A stretch of 64,000 bases of DNA from positions 57,480-121,479 of the forward strand of contig NZ_JANUCA010000010.1 in NCBI RefSeq assembly GCF_024807145.1. Reading direction: 5' to 3'. The position numbers and the translations under genes are program-made. This document shows, in pieces, positions 1 to 9,208 of the stretch (positions are counted from its first letter, which is position 1; the number at the start of each line of letters is the position of its first letter). This DNA comes from Microbacterium sp. AK031 (lineage in GTDB: Bacteria; Actinomycetota; Actinomycetes; Actinomycetales; Microbacteriaceae). The notes under the pieces were generated by a model. The model was not told the origin of the DNA. It did not search any database and saw only the letters and a program-made list of their open reading frames with translations.

Positions 1-522
1 GATCGCGTGCATCGCCACATTGATGTGCCAGTTGGTCGCCGCCCAGCCGAGGCCGGCGCCGATGACAGTGCCGAAGCTGAAGAACGCGTGGAACAGCGGC
101 AGGATCGTCTTGCCCGCCTCCTGCTCGATCGCGGTCGCCTCGACGTTCATCATCACGTCGAGACATCCGTTGCCGTAGCCGAACAGCGCGAGACCGATGA
201 CGACGACGGGGAACGACGCGAGCATCGTGGTGCCGACGCCGACCAGCACGAGGCCGATCGAGAGCATGATCATCAGCGACAGCATCCCTCGGCGCGCACC
301 GGTGCGGGCCATGACCGCCGGACTCGTCGAGATGCCGAGGATCGATGCGATGCCCATACCGAGCAGCAGCAGGCCGATCTGCGCATTGTCGATGCCGAGC
401 GCGATCTTGATGTCGGGCACGCGGGACGCCCAGGTCGCGATCGAGACGCCGCTGGCGAGGAAGATCGCGAAGATTGCGCCCCGCCAGCGCACGTACTGCG
501 AACGAGTGAGGGCGTAGTCCAT
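1..522 (-). CDS. MFS transporter, YbjJ-like (C-terminus beyond window)
   Basis: The reverse strand read from an ATG at 522 gives at least 174 residues with no stop before the window edge. The protein starts MDYALTRSQYVRW and has about five hydrophobic spans. An RTGARRG loop sits between early helices, and a GNGCLDVMMNVEA stretch is followed by LFHAFFSFG. That combination is typical of the YbjJ-like branch of the major facilitator superfamily. Function is therefore proton-coupled transport across the cytoplasmic membrane, of unknown substrate, often sugars or drugs. It is divergent from a LacI-type regulator, with a perfect operator palindrome 13 bp upstream of its start, so it is probably the regulated target. 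The C-terminal half is missing only because the window ends. Confidence 0.85.
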   Translation of the reverse strand, partial: MDYALTRSQYVRWRGAIFAIFLASGVSIATWASRVPDIKIALGIDNAQIGLLLLGMGIASILGISTSPAVMARTGARRGMLSLMIMLSIGLVLVGVGTTMLASFPVVVIGLALFGYGNGCLDVMMNVEATAIEQEAGKTILPLFHAFFSFGTVIGAGLGWAATNWHINVAMHAI

Positions 523-534
523 GGGAGATAGCGT

Positions 535-550
535 ATCGAATCGATTCGAT
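535..550. promoter_or_regulatory. LacI-family operator palindrome
   Basis: ATCGAATCGATTCGAT is a perfect 16-bp palindrome with the central CG expected of LacI/GalR operators. It lies in the 59-bp gap between the MFS start (522) and the LacI-type start (582). It can therefore control both divergent genes, including autoregulation. Direct binding is inferred. Confidence 0.75.
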
Positions 551-581
551 CTTCGGAATCGGTCGGGGCTATCCTCGGAGG

Positions 582-1658
582 ATGACACCGTCTGCTGCCT
601 CGTCCTCCACGCCGCGTCGTGCGACGCTCGCGGACGTCGCCAGCGCGGCGGGCGTGTCCACATCCACAGCATCCGTCGTCTTCAGCGGCGCCACGAAGGT
701 CTCAGACTCGACGCGCGAGCGTGTGCTCGCCGCGGCGGCCGATCTCGGATACGCGGGACCCGATCCGCGTGCGGCGTCGCTGCGGCGCGGCCGAAGCGGG
801 ATAGTCGCCGTCGTGCTCGAGGGTCAGCTGCGCACCGCGTTCCTCGACCCTGTGACGATTCCGATGATGGACGGGCTCACCGACGGTCTCGCCTCACTCG
901 GCGCGGGAGTGCTGCTGCTGCGCGACGAGCCGGGGGAGGGCGAGGTATCGGCGTTGACGACGGCACCTGTCGATGCCGTCGTGCTGATCGGATGCTCTGG
1001 ACGAGCCCGAGCGTCGCTGGAGATCGCGCGCGTCAGAGGACTCCCGGTCGTCGTGATCGAAGGCGACGCGGGGGAGGGGATCCCGCAGATCACACTCGAT
1101 AACCGCGAGGCGGCCGCCGAAGTCGCCAGGCACGTCAGGGATCTCGGGCATGAGCGCGTCGCCGCCGTGACGCTGCCGCTCGACAGCGATCGCGTCCGCG
1201 GTCGCATCACCGAAGAGCGGCTGGAGCGCGCGACGATCGACGTCACACTGGAGCGGCTGGCCGGCCTTCGGGATGTCTACCCCGAAGTGATCGCGGTCTC
1301 GGCCGGCAGCAGTTCGATCGACGACGGCGTGATCGCCGGGCGCGCGCTGCTCAGCGATCCTGCCACTCGTCCGACGGCGATCCTCGCGCAGAGCGACCTT
1401 CTCGCCGCCGGTGTGATCCGCGCGGCCGAAGACCTCGGCCTGCGGGTGCCGGATGACCTCAGCGTCGCCGGTTTCGACGGGATCAGAGTCGACGGCATCG
1501 GACCTCACATGCTCACGACGATGGTGCAACCTGCTTTCGAGAAGGGCAGAGCGGCGGGGGAGCAGGTCGCGCGGATGCTGCGCGGCGAGCTCGCATCGTC
1601 GTTGCACTTCACCTGCCGCTTCCGTGCGGGGACGACGACGGCAGCGCCGCTCGGCTGA
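582..1658 (+). CDS. LacI-family transcriptional regulator
   Basis: Protein of 358 aa. Residues about 14-60 form the LacI helix-turn-helix and hinge (ATLADVASAAGVSTSTAS, then RERVLAAAADLGY). A periplasmic-binding-protein-like effector domain follows to the end, with the family stretch DDLSVAGFDGIRV near residue 290. The family represses sugar-uptake or catabolism genes and is released by a small ligand. GGAGG abuts the ATG, too close for an ideal ribosome site, so translation may be leaderless. The N-terminus fits the family. Its neighbour is a divergent MFS transporter sharing an operator, so a carbohydrate-responsive transporter switch is likely. The inducer cannot be read from sequence. Confidence 0.92.
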   Translation: MTPSAASSSTPRRATLADVASAAGVSTSTASVVFSGATKVSDSTRERVLAAAADLGYAGPDPRAASLRRGRSGIVAVVLEGQLRTAFLDPVTIPMMDGLTDGLASLGAGVLLLRDEPGEGEVSALTTAPVDAVVLIGCSGRARASLEIARVRGLPVVVIEGDAGEGIPQITLDNREAAAEVARHVRDLGHERVAAVTLPLDSDRVRGRITEERLERATIDVTLERLAGLRDVYPEVIAVSAGSSSIDDGVIAGRALLSDPATRPTAILAQSDLLAAGVIRAAEDLGLRVPDDLSVAGFDGIRVDGIGPHMLTTMVQPAFEKGRAAGEQVARMLRGELASSLHFTCRFRAGTTTAAPLG

Positions 1659-1679
1659 GCTCTTCCAGGGTGGGCCCGT

Positions 1680-3191
1680 TCAGGAGCGCGCGGGTCCGAG
1701 GGGCAGTGCGACGGGCGAGAAGTCGTAGATCGTGTACTGACCGCACGTGATCACCTCAGAAGGCATGGCATCGGTACCCAGTGCCCACGGCGTGCTCTGC
1801 GAATCTTCGATGAGGAAGGTGACCTCGGCCACGTCGAAGTCCGCGCGATTGACGAGCCACGCGTAGGCATTCAGCTGGTGGTCGACTTGAACGAGCTGCG
1901 AAGGATCGTCCAGGTGCAGCTTCGGCAGGCGCACGGTCCAGAACTGCCCGGCTCCGGGCTGACCCGACGCTGTCACCCAATCGTTCACGCACGTGAGGTC
2001 CGCATTCGGATGCTGCGCCGCAGCAGCCGCGCGGGGAACACTGAGGCCGGCGCCGACGACGAGCAGCACACCGATGCCTGCGGTCATCCCGGTCAGTGCG
2101 CGGCGCGGTATCCGCAGAGCCTGAGGCGACGCGACCAGCCCGAGAATCGGAGCGAACACCACAGGCTCGAGGTATCGAGCGGCGTGTGTGCCGAGTGCGA
2201 TCGCGCCGATCGTCACGAGCAGCGGCAGCAGCCACGCGGTCGTCGCGACGAAGCGAGCTCCCGGCGACTGTGCGCGGAGGGACTGGCGAATCGCGAGCAG
2301 AAGCAGCGCCACCAGCAGCACTGCGCCGATCACGCCGAGCGGAGTCGACAGCCGCTCGGCCACGAGGTCGCCGTAGTACCGGACCGACTGCGGCCAGAGT
2401 GTCGGCTGCGCATACGCGGAGCCGTCGTTCGCGATCCATTCCGAAAGCGGAATGCGCGCGATGAATCCGATCGCCGTGCCGCCGATGAGCCAGGCGAGCA
2501 GCGGCAGCGCGTGAGCGCGCGAGCGCTGATACACGGCGGCGACGCCCAGCAGCAGACTCAGCGGCACCGTCGCCCATGCCGCGTAGAGCGGGTTGGAGAG
2601 CGTGGATACGGCGGCGGCGACGCCGAGCAGCACAGGCAGCAGCCGCGGTGCTCGAGCGGCGTTGTCGAACACTCGTCGCACGACGCCGATGCTAAGCACG
2701 ACGGCGATCACCGTCGCCGAATAGTACGTCGTGGTCACAAGCAGCGACGCCAGCTCGAACGAGTCACGGGAGGCGGAGGTCTCGGTCACTGCGAGAATGC
2801 AGAACCCGCTGAGCGCGAGAAGCGACCACGCGACCGGGGCCGCTCCGGCGCGCCGACGGCCTGCGACCAGGCGCACCGCTCCGAACAGCGCCATCAGGTT
2901 GAGGACGGCGTTGATCACGAGGACGGCATTCACGTCGAGAGCGAACGCCTGCCCCAGCATCCAGAGCAATCCGAACACCACGATCTCGGGTAGGAACAGA
3001 ACGCTCGACATGATCCAGCCGAAAGATTCCCCATCCGCCATCGAACGCACCAGGAGCGCGACGACCAGTGAGTCACTGTCACGGAAGATCAGATCCGCCC
3101 GTGCGGTCGCGGCGATCTGGGCCACGGTGACGACGGCGATCAACGCGGCGAACAGCCAGCCGCACAGCTCTCGGATCCACGTCTGTCGCAT
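1680..3191 (-). CDS. Polytopic membrane protein, GT-C glycosyltransferase-like
   Basis: Protein of 503 aa read from the ATG at 3191 (MRQTWIREL). It has about ten to twelve hydrophobic spans. After the first span comes a loop with RDSDS (D38 and D40). The rest is a non-membrane C-terminal tail of about 100 residues after VPRAAAAAQHPNADL. A D-x-D pair in the first outer loop plus many helices is the layout of GT-C enzymes, which use polyprenyl-phosphate sugars on the outer membrane face. I do not recognise a specific family. It is divergent from the mrp operon with a 129-bp gap. A reading frame continues far upstream, but that part overlaps mrpA and is not credible. Alternative: a membrane protein without enzyme activity. 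Confidence 0.6.
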   Translation of the reverse strand: MRQTWIRELCGWLFAALIAVVTVAQIAATARADLIFRDSDSLVVALLVRSMADGESFGWIMSSVLFLPEIVVFGLLWMLGQAFALDVNAVLVINAVLNLMALFGAVRLVAGRRRAGAAPVAWSLLALSGFCILAVTETSASRDSFELASLLVTTTYYSATVIAVVLSIGVVRRVFDNAARAPRLLPVLLGVAAAVSTLSNPLYAAWATVPLSLLLGVAAVYQRSRAHALPLLAWLIGGTAIGFIARIPLSEWIANDGSAYAQPTLWPQSVRYYGDLVAERLSTPLGVIGAVLLVALLLLAIRQSLRAQSPGARFVATTAWLLPLLVTIGAIALGTHAARYLEPVVFAPILGLVASPQALRIPRRALTGMTAGIGVLLVVGAGLSVPRAAAAAQHPNADLTCVNDWVTASGQPGAGQFWTVRLPKLHLDDPSQLVQVDHQLNAYAWLVNRADFDVAEVTFLIEDSQSTPWALGTDAMPSEVITCGQYTIYDFSPVALPLGPARS

Positions 3192-3320
3192 GTCCACCAC
3201 TCTCGCACGCCTGATTCTGTGCGGAACGCGGAGTGGTGGGGGTTCATCGACCGGTAAACTTGCAGAAAATGCCCGCCCGCCTGTGCCGCAAGGCCTCGAC
3301 GAGCCATTGAGGAGCCGCTT

Positions 3321-6266
3321 ATGCTGTTGCTCCTCGCCGTGTTCCTTCTCGGGGCTCTTCTTCTCCCTGCGTTGGTACGTTGGCTCGGGGCACGGGCGTT
3401 CGCGATCGGGGCTCTCATTCCCGCCGCGGCATTCGTTCACGCGCTCGTCCTGACGCCACAGGTGCTCGCCGGCGATCCGACGCCGTTCGAAACCGTGGAG
3501 TGGATTCCGCAGCTCGGTCTGAGCCTCTCGATGCGCATGGACGTGCTGGGCTGGGTGATGACTCTCATCGTCACCGGGGTCGGCGCTCTGGTGCTGCTCT
3601 ACTGCCGTTGGTACTTCCACGATGAGGCCGCGGATCTCAGACAGTTCGCCGGTGTTCTGCTGGGCTTCGCCGGAGCCATGTACGGACTCGTCCTCACTGA
3701 CGACCTGGTCATGCTCGTGATGTTCTGGGAAGTCACCAGCATCCTGTCCTACCTGCTCATCGGCCACTATCGGCGCCGTGCCGCCAGCCGCCGTGCCGCA
3801 CTCCAGGCGCTGCTGGTCACGACCATGGGCGGACTCGTTATGTTCGTCGGTGTTGTGCTGCTCGTGGTCGAGGCCGGAACCTCGAGCATCGCCGAGATGC
3901 TCGAGCTCGCTCCGACCGGACCGCTCGTGAATGCCGCGGTGGTGATGCTCCTGATCGGGGCGCTCAGCAAGTCGGCGATCTTCCCCTTCCACTTCTGGCT
4001 CCCCGGCGCGATGGCGGCACCGACACCGGTCAGCGCATACCTCCACGCCGCCGCCATGGTGAAGGCGGGGATCTACCTCATCGCCCGGTTCGCGCCGATC
4101 TTCGCACTGGCTGAGCCGTGGCGTCCGATCGTGATCTCCTTCGGGGTCTTCACGATGCTGCTCGGCGGCATCCAGGCGCTGCGTGAGACCGACCTGAAGC
4201 GCATCCTGGCATTCGGCACGGTCAGTCAACTCGGCTTCTTCACGGTCCTGGTCGGCTACGGCACGCAGGCGACTGCACTCGCGGGTCTCGCACTGGTGCT
4301 CGGGCATGCACTGTTCAAATCGGCCCTGTTCCTCGTCGTCGGCGTCATCGACCGCCAGCTCTCCACCCGCGACATCGATGAGCTCTCCGGCGTGGGCAGA
4401 CAGGCGCCGGTCATGGCCGCCGCCTCATTCATCTCAATCGCGTCGATGGCGGGCATCGCGCCGACCGTCGGTTTCGTCGCGAAGGAATCCGCTCTCACCG
4501 GCCTCCTCGACGACGCGCTCGGCGGATCGACGTGGGGGCTCGTCGCTCTGATCGGCGTCATCCTCGGATCCATGCTGACTGCGGCATACGGTGTTCGTTT
4601 CCTGTGGGGTGCCTTCTGGAAGAAGCGTGACGAACGCGACGAAAGGATGCCGGACACCGCCTGGCCCGATCCTCCGGTGGGCTTCCTCTCCGCACCGATC
4701 ATCCTGGCCGGTGCGACGATCGCCCTGGGCATCGGAGCGCCGGCGGTCGACATCGCGCTGCACGGATACGCCATCACCGCGGTGCCCGGTCTGGATGCCC
4801 ATGGCCTGGCGGTCGAGGGACCCGGACATCTGGCGCTCTGGCACGGCTTCGAGCCGGCGCTGGGGATCTCCGTGCTGTCCGTGGTTCTGGGAATCGGCCT
4901 GTTCCTGCTCAGCAGACGCACGGGCTGGGACCGCAGGGCGCGAATGCTGAAGTTCACGGCGGCCGACGTGTACTACCTGGTGATGCGCGGTATCGACCGG
5001 CTCTCGGTGATCACCACGACGTTCACGCAGCGAGGCTCGCTGCCGGTCTACGTCGGCACCATCTTCGTCGTGTTCGTCGCCGCGGAGACCACCGCGCTTC
5101 TCGCGAGTGACATCGATCGGCTGAATCTCTCCGCCTGGCACACGCCGACCCAGATCGCCGTGGCACCGATCATGGCCATCGCCGCCGTCGTCGCCGTGCA
5201 GGCGCGCAAACGCTACACCGGTGTCGTGCTGGTCTCGATGACGGGTCTCGGCATGGTCGCGCTGTTCGCGACGAGTGGTGCCCCTGACCTCGCTCTCACC
5301 CAGATCCTGATCGAGACGGTCACGATGGTCACCTTCGCCCTGGTCCTGAGACGCCTGCCGTCGCGGATGGGCGAGCACAACGCCTCGGTCTCCCGCATCC
5401 CGCGTGCGGTCCTGGCGATCGCCGTCGGGGTGACGATGGCCTTCATCGCCGTGGTCGCGACTCAGGCACGCATCGCCGATCCGATCTCGGTCAACTTCCC
5501 CGAGCTCGCCTACGAGATCGGACACGGCAAGAACGTCGTCAACGTCGCACTCGTCGACCTCCGAGGCTGGGACACGATGGGCGAGCTCTCCGTGCTCGTG
5601 CTCGCCGCCACCGGCGTGGCATCCCTCGTGTTCGTCACCCATCGCGCCGACATGCTGTCCCAGCGGCCGTCGCTGCCCAAGCGGATACGACGCAAGGCAC
5701 GGATCGCGCCGCTCGTCGAGACGACGGACGGCATCCGCTTCCAGACCACCGAGAACCGCAGCAGCCCACGCGCATGGCTCGTCGGCGGTCAGCAGATGAA
5801 GCCGGAGAACCGATCGATCCTGCTCGAGGTGATCGTCCGCATCCTGTTCCACACGATCATCGTGGTCTCCATCTATCTGCTCTTCGCCGGTCACAACGGA
5901 CCGGGTGGCGGCTTCGCCGGCGGACTCGTCGCCGGAATGGCGCTCGTCATGCGCTACATCGCCGGCGGACGCTGGGAGCTCGGCGCCGCCGCTCCGGCAG
6001 ATGCCGGACGCCTGCTGGGCGCCGGGCTCATCCTCGCCGTCGGCACCGCAGTGTTCCCGCTGTTCTTCGGCCTAGCGCCGCTGACCAGCTCGTTCTGGGA
6101 GTGGGAGATCCCCGGCCTCGGTCACATGGAGTTCGTCACCTCGACGGTCTTCGACATCGGCGTGTACCTCGTCGTCATCGGGCTCGTCCTCGATGTGCTG
6201 CGCAGCCTCGGCGCCGAGGTCGACAGGCAGGCGCAGCAGATGCGGTCGCGGGGGGTGAGAATCTGA
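3321..6266 (+). CDS. mrpA: Na+/H+ antiporter subunit A with fused MrpB domain
   Basis: Protein of 981 aa, the largest subunit of the Mrp cation/proton antiporter, related to NADH dehydrogenase ND5. The N-terminal half is the ND5-like proton channel, with Glu137 in FWEVTSILSYLLIGHY and the APTPVSAYLHAAAMVKAG signature near residue 230. A DUF4040-type region lies near residues 630-700. The last ~150 residues are an MrpB-like domain with GPGGGFAGG near residue 860. A+B fusion is usual in Actinobacteria and explains why no separate mrpB follows. The first gene of a tightly overlapping six-gene operon. The complex exports Na+ in exchange for H+, giving salt and alkali tolerance. The start follows a GAGG site. 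Confidence 0.95.
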   Translation: MLLLLAVFLLGALLLPALVRWLGARAFAIGALIPAAAFVHALVLTPQVLAGDPTPFETVEWIPQLGLSLSMRMDVLGWVMTLIVTGVGALVLLYCRWYFHDEAADLRQFAGVLLGFAGAMYGLVLTDDLVMLVMFWEVTSILSYLLIGHYRRRAASRRAALQALLVTTMGGLVMFVGVVLLVVEAGTSSIAEMLELAPTGPLVNAAVVMLLIGALSKSAIFPFHFWLPGAMAAPTPVSAYLHAAAMVKAGIYLIARFAPIFALAEPWRPIVISFGVFTMLLGGIQALRETDLKRILAFGTVSQLGFFTVLVGYGTQATALAGLALVLGHALFKSALFLVVGVIDRQLSTRDIDELSGVGRQAPVMAAASFISIASMAGIAPTVGFVAKESALTGLLDDALGGSTWGLVALIGVILGSMLTAAYGVRFLWGAFWKKRDERDERMPDTAWPDPPVGFLSAPIILAGATIALGIGAPAVDIALHGYAITAVPGLDAHGLAVEGPGHLALWHGFEPALGISVLSVVLGIGLFLLSRRTGWDRRARMLKFTAADVYYLVMRGIDRLSVITTTFTQRGSLPVYVGTIFVVFVAAETTALLASDIDRLNLSAWHTPTQIAVAPIMAIAAVVAVQARKRYTGVVLVSMTGLGMVALFATSGAPDLALTQILIETVTMVTFALVLRRLPSRMGEHNASVSRIPRAVLAIAVGVTMAFIAVVATQARIADPISVNFPELAYEIGHGKNVVNVALVDLRGWDTMGELSVLVLAATGVASLVFVTHRADMLSQRPSLPKRIRRKARIAPLVETTDGIRFQTTENRSSPRAWLVGGQQMKPENRSILLEVIVRILFHTIIVVSIYLLFAGHNGPGGGFAGGLVAGMALVMRYIAGGRWELGAAAPADAGRLLGAGLILAVGTAVFPLFFGLAPLTSSFWEWEIPGLGHMEFVTSTVFDIGVYLVVIGLVLDVLRSLGAEVDRQAQQMRSRGVRI

Positions 6267-6823
6267 TGGATGTTTCGCTGACCCTCATCATCGTGATGGC
6301 GATACTCTTCGCCTGCGGCGTGTACGCCATGCTCGAGCGCAGCCTCACACGTGTGCTCATCGGATTCCTGCTGCTGGGCAACGCGACGAACCTGCTGCTC
6401 CTGATCGTCATGGGCGTGCCGGCCGGCGCGCCGTTCTTCGGAGCAGCGGGCGACGTGAGCGATCCTCTTCCGCAGGCGCTCACCCTGACGGCGATCGTCA
6501 TCACGTTCGCCGTCTCCGCCTTCCTGCTCGCGCTGATCTACCGCTCCTGGCAGCTCGGCCAGGCCGACACCGTGGAGGACGACGCCGCCGACATCGCCCT
6601 GCGCGAGCGCACCGACGAAGACGAAGACGTCCTGGACGACGAAGGAGATGCCGAGGACGAGGAGGCGACCACCGACTTCGTCGATGTGCGCACCTCGCCG
6701 ATCACGGTGCTGCAGATGCGCGATCACGCTTCGATCCGGGACGACGCGCCGACGGATCGGCCGTGGTCGAGGCTCGAGCCCGCCGATACGACCACATCCG
6801 ACGATGAGGAGGACCGCACGTGA
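6266..6823 (+). CDS. mrpC: Na+/H+ antiporter subunit C with long acidic tail
   Basis: Protein of 185 aa. The first ~96 residues are the NuoK-like three-helix subunit (VYAMLERSLTRVLIGFLLLGNATNL, then DPLPQALTLTAIVI). The start codon overlaps the mrpA stop by one base (TGATG). Family members are usually about 110-130 aa. This one carries a hydrophilic extension from about residue 97 to 185, rich in Asp and Glu, with runs such as DEDEDVLDDEGDAEDEE. The tail should lie at the membrane surface or in the cytoplasm. Its role is unknown. Codon usage matches the neighbours and the next gene overlaps its end, so it is not an assembly artefact. Confidence 0.93.
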   Translation: MDVSLTLIIVMAILFACGVYAMLERSLTRVLIGFLLLGNATNLLLLIVMGVPAGAPFFGAAGDVSDPLPQALTLTAIVITFAVSAFLLALIYRSWQLGQADTVEDDAADIALRERTDEDEDVLDDEGDAEDEEATTDFVDVRTSPITVLQMRDHASIRDDAPTDRPWSRLEPADTTTSDDEEDRT

Positions 6824-8373
6824 GTGCACTCGTTCCCCTGCTCGTCGCCCTCCCTCTTCTCGGTGCCGCGGTCACGCTGGTGTTCGGCCGCAGCCCGCGG
6901 CTGCAGGTTTTCGTCACCGTCGTCACCCTCGCCGCCGTGGCGATCATCGCCGCTGTGCTGCTCATCGTGGTCGACGGAGGTTCGCCGCTCGCCGTCTCGG
7001 TCGGAGGATGGCCGGTGCCGTTCGGCATCGTGCTCTACGTCGACCGGCTCGCCGCGCTGCTGGTGCTGATCTCCAGCATCGTGCTGCTCGCCGTGCTGCT
7101 CTTCTCGATCGGCCAGGGCGCCGCGGACGGCTCGGACGAGACTCCGATCTCGATCTTCAACCCGTCGTACCTGATCCTCGCGGCCGGCATCTTCAACGCC
7201 TTCATCGCAGGCGACCTGTTCAACCTCTACGTCGGCTTCGAGATCCTGCTCGTGGCGTCATATGTGCTGATCACGCTCGGCAGCACAGAGTCGCGCATCC
7301 GCACCGGTGCCGTCTACGTCGTCGTCTCGCTCGTCTCGTCGATCCTCTTCCTCGCCTCGATCGCGATGATCTACGGAGCCCTCGGCACCGTGAACATGGC
7401 GCAGATCGCCGAGCGGATGACCGAGCTGCCGCAGGAGACGCAACTCGTGCTGCATCTGATGCTCGTCGTTGCCTTCGGCATCAAGGCGGCCATCTTCCCG
7501 GTGTCGTTCTGGCTGCCTGACTCCTACCCGACCGCGCCGGCGCCTGTCACCGCCGTGTTCGCCGGTCTGCTGACGAAGGTCGGCGTCTACGCGCTGATCC
7601 GCACCGAGACGCAGCTGTTCGCCGAGAACAGCATCGACACGCTCCTGCTGATCGTCGCGCTCGCGACCATGGTCATCGGCGTGCTCGGTGCCGTGGCGCA
7701 GGCCGAGCTGAAGAGGATCCTCTCCTTCACGCTGGTGAGCCATGTCGGGTACATGATCTTCGGCCTGGCCATCGCGACGCCGGCTGCCATCGGCGCGACC
7801 GTGTACTACATCGTTCACCACATCGTCGTGCAGACGACCCTGTTCCTCGCGGTCGGGCTCATAGAGCGAAGAGCCGGCAGCACATCGATCCTCAGGGTCA
7901 AGGGACTGCTGAAGGCGGCGCCGCTGCTGGCCGTGCTCTACTTCGTGCCGGCCATCAACCTCGGCGGCCTGCCGCCGTTCTCCGGTTTCATCGGCAAGTT
8001 CGCGCTCTTCGAGGCCGCGGCATCCGTCGGCACTCCGATCATGCTCGTACTGATCTTCGGCGGCATCCTGACCTCGCTGCTCACCCTCTACGCGCTCATG
8101 CGCGCGTGGAACCTATCGTTCTGGCGCGAAGAGGACGACTCAACCGAGACTGACGTCAGGATCGAGTACCTCGGCAATGCACCCGCCGCTGACGAGCAGC
8201 AGGAGCGTCGTCGTATCCCGAGGATCATGACGCTCGCGACCGGCGGAATGGTCGGCGTGACGTTGCTGCTGACGGTCTTCGCCGGGCCTCTCTACGCGCT
8301 CTGCGACCGCATCGGCGATGCGCTGCTGCAGCCGGTGAGCCTCGTGCAGTTGGAAGAGGAGGTGACCCCGTGA
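6820..8373 (+). CDS. mrpD: Na+/H+ antiporter subunit D
   Basis: Protein of 517 aa starting at GTG in a GTGA overlap with mrpC. It is a homologue of the ND2/ND4-type proton-pumping subunits of complex I. Hydrophobic helices run throughout. Family landmarks are DLFNLYVGFEILLVASY, KAAIFPVSFWLPDSYPTAPAPV and the NLGGLPPFSGFIGKFAL stretch near residue 385. With MrpA it forms the proton and cation path of the complex. A short charged loop near residues 440-465 (EEDDSTETDVR) precedes the last helix. Overlaps with both neighbours show translation coupled across the operon. Confidence 0.95.
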   Translation: MSALVPLLVALPLLGAAVTLVFGRSPRLQVFVTVVTLAAVAIIAAVLLIVVDGGSPLAVSVGGWPVPFGIVLYVDRLAALLVLISSIVLLAVLLFSIGQGAADGSDETPISIFNPSYLILAAGIFNAFIAGDLFNLYVGFEILLVASYVLITLGSTESRIRTGAVYVVVSLVSSILFLASIAMIYGALGTVNMAQIAERMTELPQETQLVLHLMLVVAFGIKAAIFPVSFWLPDSYPTAPAPVTAVFAGLLTKVGVYALIRTETQLFAENSIDTLLLIVALATMVIGVLGAVAQAELKRILSFTLVSHVGYMIFGLAIATPAAIGATVYYIVHHIVVQTTLFLAVGLIERRAGSTSILRVKGLLKAAPLLAVLYFVPAINLGGLPPFSGFIGKFALFEAAASVGTPIMLVLIFGGILTSLLTLYALMRAWNLSFWREEDDSTETDVRIEYLGNAPAADEQQERRRIPRIMTLATGGMVGVTLLLTVFAGPLYALCDRIGDALLQPVSLVQLEEEVTP

Positions 8374-8942
8374 CTCCCGACACTCAGCGCCACCGCCTGC
8401 ATGACGTGTGGCTGCAGCTTCCATTCCTCGCATGGCTCGTCGTGCTGTGGATGCTGCTGTGGAACCAGTTCACGCTGCTGTCGTTCGTCAGCGGGCTCGT
8501 CGTCGCCGTCTTCGTCACGCGCGTCTTCCGTCTGCCAACGATCGAACTCTCCGGGCGCGTCAACCTCTGGTACGGCGCGCTGTTCCTCGCCCAGTTCCTG
8601 CTCGCCGTCGTTCGCGGTGCGATCGCCGTGTCGATCCAGGTGTTCGATTTCCGCCATCAGCCTGGTGCGGCAATCATCGCCGTACCGCTCAAGTACGCCG
8701 ACGACCTGATCATGACGCACGTCTCGGTCACCTCGTCGCTGATCCCTGGTTCGCTCGTCGTCGAGACGGACCGTGATCGACGCGTGCTCTACCTCCACAT
8801 CATCGGGGTGCGCACGAGGGCCGACGCCGATGCGCAGCGCGAAGGCGTTCTGCGCTGGGAGGAGCGGATCGTGCGGGCGCTCGGCAGCCCGGCGCAGTAT
8901 CGTGCCCTCAAGGCCGACGAGCGCGCAGGAGGTGGGCGATGA
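8370..8942 (+). CDS. mrpE: Na+/H+ antiporter subunit E
   Basis: Protein of 190 aa with a GTG start inside the mrpD stop region (GTGA overlap). Two or three N-terminal helices are followed by a soluble domain. The family pattern is visible: FVSGLVVAVFVTRVFRLP early, then RGAIAVSIQVFD, the VPLKYADDLIMTHVSVTSSLIPGS segment, and VDTDRD-like VETDRDRRVLYLHI. MrpE is required for full antiport although it has no complex I counterpart. Position and overlaps match the standard order A-C-D-E-F-G. Confidence 0.93.
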   Translation: MTPDTQRHRLHDVWLQLPFLAWLVVLWMLLWNQFTLLSFVSGLVVAVFVTRVFRLPTIELSGRVNLWYGALFLAQFLLAVVRGAIAVSIQVFDFRHQPGAAIIAVPLKYADDLIMTHVSVTSSLIPGSLVVETDRDRRVLYLHIIGVRTRADADAQREGVLRWEERIVRALGSPAQYRALKADERAGGGR

Positions 8943-9208
8943 ACATTCTGCTGATCCTGATCGTGGCGGTGTTCAGTGTCGCGGCGATCCTGACGATGTT
9001 CCGGATCATCCGCGGACCGTCGATCCTCGACCGGGCCGTGGCATCAGATGTGCTCCTCACCGAGGTGATGTGCGTGCTGGGCGCTGAGATGGCCATCAAC
9101 GGACATACCCGCAGCATACCTGTGCTGCTCATCATCGCGGCGGTCGGGGTGTTCGGCTCGATCTCGGTCGCCCGCTACGTGGCGAGAAGGGACAACACGA
9201 CATCATGA
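8939..9208 (+). CDS. mrpF: Na+/H+ antiporter subunit F
   Basis: Protein of 89 aa with three predicted helices, starting at ATG in an ATGA overlap with mrpE. The family signature RIIRGPSILDRAVASDV occupies residues about 21-38. MrpF is a small membrane subunit, implicated in Na+ and bile-salt export in other bacteria. Size and position match the family. Confidence 0.93.
   Translation: MNILLILIVAVFSVAAILTMFRIIRGPSILDRAVASDVLLTEVMCVLGAEMAINGHTRSIPVLLIIAAVGVFGSISVARYVARRDNTTS

Noticed and set aside
4434..5894. A 486-residue frame antisense to mrpA
   Set aside because: Low-complexity Asp/Arg/His composition and no family pattern; mrpA is unambiguous.
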